Assembly: GCA_964387025.1 (NCBI GenBank)
Contig: CAYLUZ010000003.1
Location: forward strand, 1-64,000
Direction of reading: 5' to 3'
Length of the DNA: 64,000 bases
Source of the DNA: PNON01 sp964387025
GTDB taxonomy: Bacteria > Chloroflexota > Anaerolineae > Anaerolineales > Anaerolineaceae
Position 1 is the stretch's first letter. The number at the start of each line of letters is the position of its first letter. The notes under the pieces are model-generated. The model searched no databases. It was given only the letters and a program-made list of their open reading frames with translations, and was not told where the DNA came from. The position numbers and the translations under genes are program-made. Shown here piece by piece: positions 16,494 through 23,952 of the stretch.

Positions 16494-17717
16494 CCGGATA
16501 AAGTCAGGAGTTACCCCGGCATTCGCCAGTTGTTCTTCGTTCAGTTGACTGTGAGTGGTGGTGGCAGGGTGGATGGCCAGGCTTCTGGCATCCCCTACAT
16601 TGGCAAGATGGCTGATAAGCTGCAGGCTATCGATAAATTTCTTTCCTGCGCTGATACCACCTTTGATTCCGAACCCCATGATTGCTCCGGCGCCTTTTGG
16701 CAGGTATTTTTTCATTGCCGCATGATCCGGACTGCTTTTTAGTCCCGGATAACTGACCCATGCCACACTTGGATGATTGTATAGGAATTCTGCCACTTTT
16801 TGGGCATTCTCTACATGCCGGTCCATTCGTAAACTCAGTGTTTCCAACCCCTGGATGAATAAGAATGAGTTGAATGGTGAAATGCATCCGCCAATATCCC
16901 GCAGGACCTGGACACGAGCCCTGGTGATGAAAGCTGGCGCACCAAGTTGGGCGAAAATTAAACCGTGATAAGAAGGATCCGGTTGATTGAAATTCGGAAA
17001 GCGTGGATTCTCCGTCCATTGAAAATTGCCGCCATCAACTATTACGCCACCAATGGAAGTGCCGTGTCCACCAATGAATTTGGTGGCTGAGTGGATGACA
17101 ATATTTGCTCCCCATTCAAACGGACGGAAAAGATAGGGTGTCGCGAATGTATTATCGATCATCAAAGGAATGCCAAACTCGTGGGCGATATTTACCACCT
17201 CTTCAAAGGGAAAAATATTAATACCGGGGTTTCCAAGAGTTTCACCATACAGCAGTTTGGTGTTTGGTTTTACGGCGCGTCGAAAATTCTCCGGGTCTTT
17301 CGGATCGACAAAAGTCACATCGATCCCTAGTCGGGGAAAGGTATAAGCAAATTGGTTATATGTTCCACCATACAGGTTGCATGAAGATACGATGTGGTCA
17401 CCAGCACCTGCAAGAGCAAAGATCGCCTGTGCCTGGGCAGCGTGCCCAGAACTGACTGCCAGGGCACCCACACCGCCTTCGAGGCTGGCCATGCGCTGTT
17501 CAAACACATCACTGGTTGGGTTCATGATGCGCGTGTAGATGTTACCGCTTTCCTCCAGTGAAAATAGGCGGGCAGCATGGTCTGTATTATCAAATAGGTA
17601 CGATGTTGTCTGGTATATTGGGACCGCACAGGCTTTTGTCGTTGGGTCAGCTTTCTGACCGGCGTGCAGCTGGCGGGTTGTAAATCCGTATGGGTGGATG
17701 GGTGTCTGGTCGCTCAT
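16422..17717 (-). CDS. metY: O-acetylhomoserine aminocarboxypropyltransferase (sulfhydrylase)
   Basis: A 431-residue PLP enzyme of the Cys/Met metabolism gamma family that makes homocysteine from O-acetylhomoserine and sulfide. Features: GFTTRQLHAGQKADPTT, YTRIMNPTSDVFEQRMASLE, the cofactor-binding Lys in HSATKFIGGHGTSIGG, and the C-terminal FIRLSIGLEDIEDILLDL. Length matches MetY (about 430) rather than MetB or MetC (about 380-400). GGAG precedes the ATG. It is 42 bp downstream of metA on the same strand, and its 3' end overlaps convergent ilvE by 72 bp. Confidence 0.95.
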   Translation of the reverse strand: MSDQTPIHPYGFTTRQLHAGQKADPTTKACAVPIYQTTSYLFDNTDHAARLFSLEESGNIYTRIMNPTSDVFEQRMASLEGGVGALAVSSGHAAQAQAIFALAGAGDHIVSSCNLYGGTYNQFAYTFPRLGIDVTFVDPKDPENFRRAVKPNTKLLYGETLGNPGINIFPFEEVVNIAHEFGIPLMIDNTFATPYLFRPFEWGANIVIHSATKFIGGHGTSIGGVIVDGGNFQWTENPRFPNFNQPDPSYHGLIFAQLGAPAFITRARVQVLRDIGGCISPFNSFLFIQGLETLSLRMDRHVENAQKVAEFLYNHPSVAWVSYPGLKSSPDHAAMKKYLPKGAGAIMGFGIKGGISAGKKFIDSLQLISHLANVGDARSLAIHPATTTHSQLNEEQLANAGVTPDFIRLSIGLEDIEDILLDLDQSLRAGI

Positions 17718-17759
17718 TATGTTTTCTCCAATTATTTAGAATGTATTGTTTTATAATTT

Positions 17760-18680
17760 CTATTCAGTGATTTGATTCAGGTCGAACGGGGTTTCCTGGT
17801 ACACATAATAGTTGATCCAATTTGCAAACAATAAGTTTGCATGTCCGCGCCACCGTACGATCGGGGTTTGGGATGGATCATCATTTGGATAGTAATTGGC
17901 AGGCACCCGGATTGGTAGGTTGGCAGCAACGTCACGATCATACTCTTTTTTCAAAGTGAACGGATCATATTCGGAATGACCGGTCACAAAGAGCTGCCTG
18001 TCGTCAGTTGTTCCGACTATATAAATACCGGCTTCATCAGATTCAGCCAGTATCTTTAGTTTCTTTATTTTTTCGATATCCTCCCGGCGAATTTCTGTGT
18101 GGCGCGAATGGGGAGCATAAAAGATATCATCATACCCACGCAATAGTTTGACGTTTTGTTCCACTACCCGGTGAGTGAACGCACCAAATTGTTTGGAGGT
18201 CAGCGGGTATTTGGGGACTCCAAACTGGTGATACAGGGCAGCCTGGGCAGCCCAGCATATATATAAATGCGCGAATACATGGCTGTGACCCCAATCCAGG
18301 ATCTCCACCAATTCCGGCCAGTAATCGACTTCCTCGAAAGGCAATTGTTCCACCGGTGCTCCGGTGATGATGAGGCCATCGAATTTCTGATTGCGAATCT
18401 CGTTGAAAGTCTTATAAAAGGTCTGCAAATGTTCCTCAGGAGTGTTCTTACTGTCATGGGAACTCATTCGGACCAGGACAGGTTCCACCTGTAAGGCAGT
18501 GTTTCCGAGCAACCGTAATAATTGGGTTTCTGTGGCGATCTTGGTTGGCATCAGGTTGAGGATGGCAATCCTTAATGGGCGAATATCTTGATGAAGTGCT
18601 CTGTTTTCGTCCATCACAAAGATATTTTCCCCTAATAGCACTGCTTTTGCGGGTAATTGATTTGGAATTTTAATAGGCAT
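17760..18680 (-). CDS. metA: Homoserine O-acetyltransferase, MetA type
   Basis: A 306-residue MetA-family acyltransferase that activates homoserine for methionine synthesis. It starts MPIKIPNQLPAKAVLLGENI and contains FDGLIITGAPVEQLPFEEVDYW, the nucleophile Cys in YICWAAQAALYH, PHSRHTEIRRED and GHSEYDPFTL. In family work a Glu right after ITGAPV favours acetyl-CoA over succinyl-CoA; here the sequence is GAPVE, and the metY partner also uses acetylhomoserine. The start at 18680 has GGAG 6 nt upstream. An in-frame start at 18740 would begin inside the terminator hairpin and can be rejected. Confidence 0.95.
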   Translation of the reverse strand: MPIKIPNQLPAKAVLLGENIFVMDENRALHQDIRPLRIAILNLMPTKIATETQLLRLLGNTALQVEPVLVRMSSHDSKNTPEEHLQTFYKTFNEIRNQKFDGLIITGAPVEQLPFEEVDYWPELVEILDWGHSHVFAHLYICWAAQAALYHQFGVPKYPLTSKQFGAFTHRVVEQNVKLLRGYDDIFYAPHSRHTEIRREDIEKIKKLKILAESDEAGIYIVGTTDDRQLFVTGHSEYDPFTLKKEYDRDVAANLPIRVPANYYPNDDPSQTPIVRWRGHANLLFANWINYYVYQETPFDLNQITE

Positions 18681-18691
18681 ATCCTTCTCCA

Positions 18692-18729
18692 TAGAAAAAA
18701 TAAAACCGCCCAACTGGTTGGGCGGTTTT
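18692..18729 (-). terminator. Intrinsic terminator in the metA leader (attenuator)
   Basis: A perfect 12-bp inverted repeat: on the minus strand AAAACCGCCCAA, loop CCAG, TTGGGCGGTTTT, then ATTTTTT. It ends 11 nt before the metA ATG and lies 27 nt downstream of the leader-peptide stop. A terminator this strong between promoter and gene has to be conditional. Confidence 0.85.
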
Positions 18730-18829
18730 TGTGATAACAAAAAAGAGTAGTTCTTCTTAACCGTTCCAACCGAAATCAGGCCCTCGATAGAGAGCCATCA
18801 TCATACCCATAGGCATCGGGATGGTTTGG
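18716..18829 (-). promoter_or_regulatory. Alternative RNA pairings in the metA leader
   Basis: On the minus strand, GGTTGG at 18771-18766 (leader codons 33-34) can pair with CCAACC at 18721-18716, which covers the loop and the top of the terminator's 5' arm; this would be the antiterminator. The same GGTTGG can instead pair with CCAAACC at 18829-18823 (codons 14-15), leaving the terminator free. A ribosome stalled on the Met codons 18-24 would mask CCAAACC and expose GGTTGG. A ribosome reaching the stop codon would mask GGTTGG. The complementarities are visible; the mechanism is inferred and the pairings are short. Confidence 0.55.
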
Positions 18830-18867
18830 GAGATCAAGGAATAGGAATATTTCTCTTTGGCAATCAT
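18757..18867 (-). CDS. metA operon leader peptide (36 residues, Met-rich)
   Basis: A 36-codon ORF between the metA promoter and the terminator. It starts MIAKEKYSYSLISQTIPMPM and continues GMMMALYRGPDFGWNG. Six of 36 residues are Met, with five Met codons in seven positions (18, 20, 22, 23, 24). Placed before the methionine genes metA-metY, this is the composition expected of an attenuation leader sensing charged tRNA-Met. Its ATG lies only 8 nt after the -10 box, so the message is essentially leaderless. No Shine-Dalgarno sequence is possible. The stop codon is 27 nt before the terminator stem. Confidence 0.75.
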   Translation of the reverse strand: MIAKEKYSYSLISQTIPMPMGMMMALYRGPDFGWNG

Positions 18868-18875
18868 TAGAAAAG

Positions 18876-18904
18876 AGTTTACAGCGGTTTTTTACTTAAG
18901 TCAA
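18876..18904 (-). promoter_or_regulatory. Promoter of the metA leader-metA-metY transcript
   Basis: On the minus strand, TTGACT at 18904-18899, a 17-bp spacer and TAAACT at 18881-18876. The leader-peptide ATG follows 8 nt after the -10, so transcription should begin at or next to the start codon. Confidence 0.7.
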
Positions 18905-18952
18905 GAAACTTGTATTCGCTACCTAATCGGTCAGCCTTGAATCGACCCGTGA

Positions 18953-18961
18953 TGATATAAT
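18953..18961 (+). promoter_or_regulatory. Extended -10 promoter of the vor operon
   Basis: TGA-TATAAT, a perfect -10 hexamer with an extended TGn. No -35 is found at a proper distance (the nearest TTGAAT is 13 bp away). It is divergent from the metA leader promoter and about 44 nt upstream of the first vor ATG. Confidence 0.55.
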
Positions 18962-19005
18962 AAATAGAACCATTTTCATCCTATTTCACATTAACGGAGG
19001 TGTGA

Positions 19006-19251
19006 ATGCCCCCAAAGGGACGGATCGTAGTTGATGATCGATATTGTAAGGGGTGTGAAATTTGTGTTAGTGAGTGCCCCCAGGATGTTCTGGAACTGGC
19101 TATGGATCAGATGACCCCCAAAGGGTATCATCCAGCTCACCTGAAAGATCTAGGTTGTACCGGTTGCGGAATTTGTGCTATTGTCTGCCCTGAAGCAGCC
19201 ATAACAGTGTATCGGGAAACTCAATCAAAACCAAATCAAGGAGGGGGATAG
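19006..19251 (+). CDS. 2-Oxoacid:ferredoxin oxidoreductase, delta (2x[4Fe-4S] ferredoxin) subunit
   Basis: An 81-residue bacterial-type ferredoxin subunit. Two CxxCxxCxxxCP motifs, at residues 14-25 and 51-62, bind two [4Fe-4S] clusters that carry electrons from the ThDP site to free ferredoxin. A strong GGAGGTG precedes the ATG. The alpha subunit starts 2 bp after the stop, so the genes are tightly coupled. Confidence 0.93.
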   Translation: MPPKGRIVVDDRYCKGCEICVSECPQDVLELAMDQMTPKGYHPAHLKDLGCTGCGICAIVCPEAAITVYRETQSKPNQGGG

Positions 19252-19253
19252 AA

Positions 19254-20369
19254 ATGGCCAGAGAAATGTATAAAGGCAATGTGGCTGTCGCAGAAGCTGC
19301 CTTACGGGCAGGCTTGGAAGCCTATTATGGTTATCCCATCACCCCCCAGACAGAGTTATTAGAACACCTCGCTGCCAGAATGCCCGAACTTGGACGGCCT
19401 TTTGTTCAGGCTGAAAGCGAATTGGCAGCCATTAATATGGTTTACGGCGCTGCCTGTACAGGTGCGAAGGTAATGACTTCATCTTCCAGCCCCGGTGTGA
19501 GCCTGATGATGGAAGGTCTCTCGTATATCGCCGGAACCGAAGTTCCCATGGTGCTGGTGGATGTGATGCGCGGCGGTCCAGGTTTGGGAAATATTGCTCC
19601 TGCCCAGGCAGATTACAATCAGATCGTTCACGGTGGCGGTCATGGCGATTACCATGCCATAGTTCTTGCTCCATGTAGTGTACAAGAATCAATAGACTTT
19701 ACTTTTGATGCTTTTAACCTGGCGGAAAAGTATCGGGCGATCGCCGTCGTGCTTACGGATGGCTCGGTTGGACAGATGATGGAACCGGCTGAGATGCCGC
19801 CCATGACCCCATTGAATCATAAATTCCCCGAATGGGCTGTGGCTGGTATTCCTGGCCGCGAAAAGAGGGTTCTCTCCTCCATCTACTTAAATCCGCCGGA
19901 AGAAGAAGTGACAAATCTGCGCCTATTGCGCCGCTGGCAGGAAATTGAGAAGAATGAGATCCGTTTCAAGGAATACTATTTGGATGATGCGGATTTTGTT
20001 GTTGTAGGATTTGGCTCCACTGGTCGAATTGCACTTTCTGCGGTCAGAGCAGCCCGTGCGGAAGGAATTAAAGTCGGCCTATTCAGACCCATTACTGTGA
20101 GCCCATTCCCGCTTCAACAAATAACCGAATTATGCTCCCGGACAAAAGCCTTCCTGGTGACTGAAATGAACTCCGGACAGATGCTGGAAGATGTAAATTT
20201 GGCTGTCAAGGGTAGAGTACCCGTGGAATTTTATGGGAGGTTAGGCGGGGTGGTTCCATTCCCCGATGAGATCCTTTCTGAAATCCACCGAATTTCGTCT
20301 ACTGATGTTCCATTGGAAGGTAATCCAAGAGACCGGTGGTTGCAGCGAATGCCGCAGCCAGTTCGATAG
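19254..20369 (+). CDS. 2-Ketoisovalerate:ferredoxin oxidoreductase, alpha subunit (VorB-like)
   Basis: A 371-residue subunit with pyrimidine-binding and transketolase C-terminal-like domains. Hallmarks: KGNVAVAEAALRAGLEAYYG, YPITPQTELLEHL, AESELAAINMVYGAA, TSSSSPGVSLMMEGLSYIAG, MRGGPGLGNIAPAQADYNQ, DGSVGQMMEPAEM. From memory this is closer to VorB (3-methyl-2-oxobutanoate) than to pyruvate or 2-oxoglutarate enzymes. The complex interconverts branched-chain 2-oxoacids and acyl-CoA with reduced ferredoxin. GGAGGGGG lies upstream. Its position beside the branched-chain amino-acid operon fits the substrate assignment, but 2-oxoglutarate cannot be excluded. Confidence 0.88.
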   Translation: MAREMYKGNVAVAEAALRAGLEAYYGYPITPQTELLEHLAARMPELGRPFVQAESELAAINMVYGAACTGAKVMTSSSSPGVSLMMEGLSYIAGTEVPMVLVDVMRGGPGLGNIAPAQADYNQIVHGGGHGDYHAIVLAPCSVQESIDFTFDAFNLAEKYRAIAVVLTDGSVGQMMEPAEMPPMTPLNHKFPEWAVAGIPGREKRVLSSIYLNPPEEEVTNLRLLRRWQEIEKNEIRFKEYYLDDADFVVVGFGSTGRIALSAVRAARAEGIKVGLFRPITVSPFPLQQITELCSRTKAFLVTEMNSGQMLEDVNLAVKGRVPVEFYGRLGGVVPFPDEILSEIHRISSTDVPLEGNPRDRWLQRMPQPVR

Positions 20370-20377
20370 GAGATAGC

Positions 20378-21148
20378 ATGGAAACTACTGAAACCCTGGT
20401 CTATTCGAGACCTCAAGCATTTACTGATATCCAGACACATTATTGCCCAGGTTGTACTCATGGAGTGGCTCACCGTCTTGTAGCAGAAGTTTTGGACGAG
20501 ATGGGCTTAACAGAAAGAACTATTGGCGTTGCTTCCGTTGGCTGCTCGGTTTTTGCTTATAACTATTTCGACTGTGATTTCGTTCAGGCCCCCCACGGAC
20601 GCGCCCCGGCTATGGCTACCGGGATCAAACGTGTCTTACCGGACCGGATTCTATTCACCTACCAGGGAGATGGCGACCTGGCTTCCATAGGAACGGCTGA
20701 GATCGTTCATGCCGCTGCTCGCGGCGAAAATATAACTGTCATTTTCATCAATAATGCCAACTACGGCATGACTGGCGGACAGATGGCACCGACGTCACTT
20801 CCCGGTATGAAGACGACAACTTCTCCTAATGGCCGCGATGTGGAAACCCAGGGTTTCCCGATCCGTGCCGCCGAGATGCTGTCCACCCTAGATGGGTCAA
20901 GTTATGTGGTTCGGCGCTCCCTGCATGATCCCAAAAATACGCGCATGGCAAAAAAAGCCATCCGCACCGCATTTGAAACCCAGGCGCGTGGATTGGGTTT
21001 CAGTATGGTCGAGCTCCTTTCCATATGCCCGACTAACTGGGGATTAACCCCGATGGATTCACTCCAATGGATAGATGACCATATGGTTCCTTTCTTTCCA
21101 ATAGGTGATTTCAAGGTCTCTCCACTGATCAGCGATATCAAAGCATAG
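20378..21148 (+). CDS. 2-Ketoisovalerate:ferredoxin oxidoreductase, beta (ThDP) subunit
   Basis: A 256-residue subunit binding ThDP and a proximal cluster. It has HYCPGCTHGVAHRLVAEVL, SVGCSVFAYNYFDCDF, HGRAPAMATGIKR and the ThDP/Mg motif YQGDGDLASIGTAEI ending FINNANYGMTGGQMAPTS. The ATG at 20378 has AGGAG 6 nt upstream; the longer in-frame ORF from 20336 overlaps the alpha gene and lacks a site. It is 8 bp after the alpha stop. Confidence 0.92.
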   Translation: METTETLVYSRPQAFTDIQTHYCPGCTHGVAHRLVAEVLDEMGLTERTIGVASVGCSVFAYNYFDCDFVQAPHGRAPAMATGIKRVLPDRILFTYQGDGDLASIGTAEIVHAAARGENITVIFINNANYGMTGGQMAPTSLPGMKTTTSPNGRDVETQGFPIRAAEMLSTLDGSSYVVRRSLHDPKNTRMAKKAIRTAFETQARGLGFSMVELLSICPTNWGLTPMDSLQWIDDHMVPFFPIGDFKVSPLISDIKA

Positions 21149-21158
21149 GGAGGATTAT

Positions 21159-21698
21159 ATGCAGGATGAGATATTAATTTCCGGTTTTGGTGGACAAGGA
21201 GTATTATTCGCCGGGCAGTTGCTATCATACGCAGCCATGGATCTGGGCAAGCAAGTCACCTGGATCCCATCTTACGGTCCTGAAATGCGCGGTGGGACCG
21301 CCAACTGTACGGTTGTTATTGCCGATGAACAGATCGGATCGCCATTTGTCCGCTATCCAAAAGCAGTGATCGTAATGAACCTGCCTTCGCTGGATAAATA
21401 TGAAGATACAGTGTTGCCGGGTGGATACCTGATCATTAATGAGTCCATGGTCAACCGTAAATCAGTGCGTAAGGATATTCAAATTATCAGCATTCCCGGT
21501 AATGAGATCGCTGAAGAGTTGGGTGATAAACGAATGACCAACATGGTGCTGCTGGGCGGCTTGCTGGCTAACTTGAAGGTAATGGGGTTGGATGACCTTA
21601 AGAAGGCACTCAAAGAACATCTACCTGCCAGACATCATAAATTATTACCCCTCAACTACCAGGCGATCGAGCGTGGAGCAAAGTACATAGCAAAATAA
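21159..21698 (+). CDS. 2-Ketoisovalerate:ferredoxin oxidoreductase, gamma subunit
   Basis: A 179-residue gamma domain: EILISGFGGQGVLFAGQLLS, then WIPSYGPEMRGGTANCTVVI and ENEIAEELGDKRMTNMVLLGGLL-like segments typical of the family. It completes the four-subunit complex; order is delta-alpha-beta-gamma. GGGAGG precedes the ATG. A strong terminator follows, so the operon ends here. Confidence 0.93.
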   Translation: MQDEILISGFGGQGVLFAGQLLSYAAMDLGKQVTWIPSYGPEMRGGTANCTVVIADEQIGSPFVRYPKAVIVMNLPSLDKYEDTVLPGGYLIINESMVNRKSVRKDIQIISIPGNEIAEELGDKRMTNMVLLGGLLANLKVMGLDDLKKALKEHLPARHHKLLPLNYQAIERGAKYIAK

Positions 21699-21728
21699 GT
21701 AATCAGTAAGAAGTAATCAGGAAGATGA

Positions 21729-21756
21729 GAACGGGCGCATTCGCGCCCGTTCTTTG
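21729..21756 (+). terminator. Intrinsic terminator of the vor operon
   Basis: A perfect 10-bp stem GAACGGGCGC / GCGCCCGTTC with loop ATTC, followed by TTTG TTG. It lies between convergent genes. The minus side lacks a T-run, so it mainly serves the plus strand. Confidence 0.85.
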
Positions 21757-21777
21757 TTGTCCATATTTAAGAAATGA

Positions 21778-22269
21778 TTAGTCTTGAATTTGAGTCAAAA
21801 GTTCAAGCGCGGTTTTGCCGGTGATGTGCTCAATTTTCACTTCCACGACACAGAATCCGTTCCAATCTTTTTCAATTGCCTTTTTCCAGGCTTCCGGGAA
21901 AGCCGGGGCAAATCTTTCCCCAATCTTTTCGATGGCTGCACGTTTCTCACCGTCCTCCGACAGGATCCTGGCTTGTCCAAATACGATGACACTGCGGTAG
22001 AGGGTGTTTAATGCTTCGGGGATGACTTCATCCTGCTGGATCACACAAAAGGACACTTTGGCATTCCTTTTGATGGCATCCAGCTTATGTCCTTTGACTG
22101 CACAATGGAAGAACAACCTGCCATTATCGTACACATGGCTGACCGGAACAGTATATGGATAGCCATCATCACCAGATACACCAAGGACACCGGAAGTACC
22201 ATTTTTCAAGATGGTGACTGCTTCCTCCGTGGATAGCTGCTGCTTTTGTAGTCTCATTTCCCTGAACAT
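21778..22269 (-). CDS. Pyridoxamine 5'-phosphate oxidase-like (NimA-type) flavoprotein
   Basis: A 163-residue split-barrel FMN-binding protein: MRLQKQQLSTEEAVTILKNG, GVLGVSGDDGYPYTVPVSHV, LFFHCAVKGHKLDAIKRNAKVSF, then a SVIVFGQARIL strand. This pattern matches the NimA/pyridoxamine-phosphate-oxidase-related family, whose members reduce nitro compounds or bind flavin or heme; the substrate is unknown. AAGGAG precedes the ATG. It is the last gene of the pruA/CoA-transferase transcription unit, 9 bp after the CoA-transferase B stop. Confidence 0.82.
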   Translation of the reverse strand: MFREMRLQKQQLSTEEAVTILKNGTSGVLGVSGDDGYPYTVPVSHVYDNGRLFFHCAVKGHKLDAIKRNAKVSFCVIQQDEVIPEALNTLYRSVIVFGQARILSEDGEKRAAIEKIGERFAPAFPEAWKKAIEKDWNGFCVVEVKIEHITGKTALELLTQIQD

Positions 22270-22278
22270 AAATACTCC

Positions 22279-23037
22279 TTACCGATAAGTCCCCTGCGGA
22301 TCAAGCTCATCGCGCAGGATGCGCAGTTCAAGCTCGGATGGAGGTTCGGTGTAGAGCAGCTTCTCCGCCACTTTCAATTCCCAGCCGGTGTTGGCTTTAG
22401 CCTGCTCGACAGTCGCTCCGGTGTGGAGCGCTGTCAATATTAATTCACCGGTCTCGTCGGGAGCCATCATACCCAGGTCGGTGACCACGCACTGCGTACC
22501 GCCTCCTCGGACGCCGCTGGCATCGCGCTCTTTTCGCCCGCTGAGGAAGCCAGCCGAGGTGACGAAGTCGCATTTTTCGGGGAAACGCCGCTTCTGGTGC
22601 GGGGTCATGACGTAACAGCGGTTTGCCCAACCCGCCATTTCCATCGAGCCCCCCGAGCCGGGCATTCGTACTTTCGGATGTTGGTAATCAGCGCCGATCA
22701 CCGTGGCATTTATGTTGCCAAATTTGTCGATCTGCGCGCCGCCCAAAAAGCCCACATCCACATTGCCGCGCTGTAAATAGAAGGCGAAGATGTCATACAT
22801 GCTGCAAACTGCCGATGCTCCGCTGACCAAAGTCGGATCACCGATGGATAAAGGCAGCCGCGATGGCCGCGCCCCGATGACACCCGCTTCATAGATCATC
22901 AGCAGGTTTGGGGCATGAGTGCGCATGGCGAGGTTGCACGCCAGGTTGGGAATGCCCACCCCGACGAACACGGTATCCCCATCCAGCAGCAGCCGGGCGG
23001 AGTTTATGATGAGGAGTTCAGTTGATGAATATTCCAT
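22279..23037 (-). CDS. CoA-transferase family I, beta subunit (glutaconate/3-oxoacid type)
   Basis: A 252-residue beta subunit. Motifs: DGDTVFVGVGIPNLACNLA, IYEAGVIGARPSRLPLSIGD, GGAQIDKFGNINATVIG, RMPGSGGSMEMAGWANR, and a TDLGMMAPDETGELILTALH end. The EAGVIGARP segment carries the catalytic Glu position (the family reads E-x-G). It moves CoA between an acyl-CoA and a free acid, and the pair resembles glutaconate and IpdAB-type transferases more than succinyl-CoA transferases. AGGAGG is well placed before the ATG. The substrate is unknown. Confidence 0.88.
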   Translation of the reverse strand: MEYSSTELLIINSARLLLDGDTVFVGVGIPNLACNLAMRTHAPNLLMIYEAGVIGARPSRLPLSIGDPTLVSGASAVCSMYDIFAFYLQRGNVDVGFLGGAQIDKFGNINATVIGADYQHPKVRMPGSGGSMEMAGWANRCYVMTPHQKRRFPEKCDFVTSAGFLSGRKERDASGVRGGGTQCVVTDLGMMAPDETGELILTALHTGATVEQAKANTGWELKVAEKLLYTEPPSELELRILRDELDPQGTYR

Positions 23038-23046
23038 GGTGTCCTC

Positions 23047-23949
23047 CTAATAATCCCCGTAATTGACCGGCGCAGCCAGCATCGGTTTCACTTCCAGGCT
23101 TTTATGAACAGCTGGCCCGAGTTTTTCCCAGTATTCAGTGCGGTCTTTCACCCCGAACACCCATTCATCCAGCCACTGCTTCACCCGGGAGGGATCTTCG
23201 GTGATCTTGTCCCATTCCAGGTAGAAGGCGTTATCACGGTCATAATATCCCTGTGTGTAGGATGGATGGCAGGCGAAGGGAACGTGGCAGACTGCATCCA
23301 CAATGAAATCAGGGATGACGGTGCGGTTGGGGTCGGAGCGGATAATCTTCTCATCGACGATCTCTTCCGCGGTGATGATGACGTGTTTGGCGGCGAAAGC
23401 TGCTTCCTTTTGCTCACCAATGATCCCCCAGATCTGAGAGTTGCCGTTGGCATCGCAGCGCTGTACGTGGACGATGGCTACGTCCGGTAGAAGAGGCGGT
23501 ACCACGATCACATCCCGTCCGGTGTAGGGGTCTTTCACCCGCCGGTATTGCGGATTGGCATGCTCGAGGTCGGTGGCGGCTGTCTGGTTCATGGGCATAA
23601 AAGGCAGCCCGCTGGCGCCTGCCTGCAGCCGGCAGATCATGGAGAAGTGCGAATACTCTTCCCATTCCAGCCGCCCGGCTTCCAGCTCGGTGCGCACGAT
23701 ACGCAGCGAGCCAACTCCAGGGTTGCCAATATACGAGAAGATCACCTTTTTCGCGCATCCGGCTGCCACCATCATTTCGTAGATCAAATCAGGAGTAGCC
23801 CGGGCAAGTACCAGGTTCTTGTGTCCCTGGCGGATGATCTCATGCCCGGCAGCGAATGGGATCAGGTGGGTGAATCCGGCTGCGTAAACGGTATCGCCAT
23901 CTTTTATGTATCGTGCGATGGCATCGGTAAGTGTCGTTAATTTGGTCAT
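23047..23949 (-). CDS. CoA-transferase family I, alpha subunit (glutaconate/3-oxoacid type)
   Basis: A 300-residue alpha subunit: KLTTLTDAIARYIKDGDTVY, AAGFTHLIPFAAGHEIIRQG, LVLARATPDLIYEMMVAAGC, FSYIGNPGVGSLRIVRTELE and a long C-terminal part (VDAVCHVPFACHPSYTQGYY). The length fits the glutaconate CoA-transferase group. It starts 3 bp after the pruA stop, with GAGGG inside the end of pruA as ribosome-binding site, which argues for translational coupling with the dehydrogenase. Confidence 0.88.
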   Translation of the reverse strand: MTKLTTLTDAIARYIKDGDTVYAAGFTHLIPFAAGHEIIRQGHKNLVLARATPDLIYEMMVAAGCAKKVIFSYIGNPGVGSLRIVRTELEAGRLEWEEYSHFSMICRLQAGASGLPFMPMNQTAATDLEHANPQYRRVKDPYTGRDVIVVPPLLPDVAIVHVQRCDANGNSQIWGIIGEQKEAAFAAKHVIITAEEIVDEKIIRSDPNRTVIPDFIVDAVCHVPFACHPSYTQGYYDRDNAFYLEWDKITEDPSRVKQWLDEWVFGVKDRTEYWEKLGPAVHKSLEVKPMLAAPVNYGDY

Positions 23950-23952
23950 ATG

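Noticed and set aside
18681..18740. Upstream start of metA at 18740
   Set aside because: It would lie within the terminator hairpin and lacks a ribosome-binding site; the ATG at 18680 has GGAG and gives the standard MetA N-terminus.
18680..18960. SAM riboswitch upstream of metA
   Set aside because: The leader was read on the minus strand for SAM-I and related core motifs; none was recognised, and a Met-rich ORF explains the region better. A covariance-model search would settle it.
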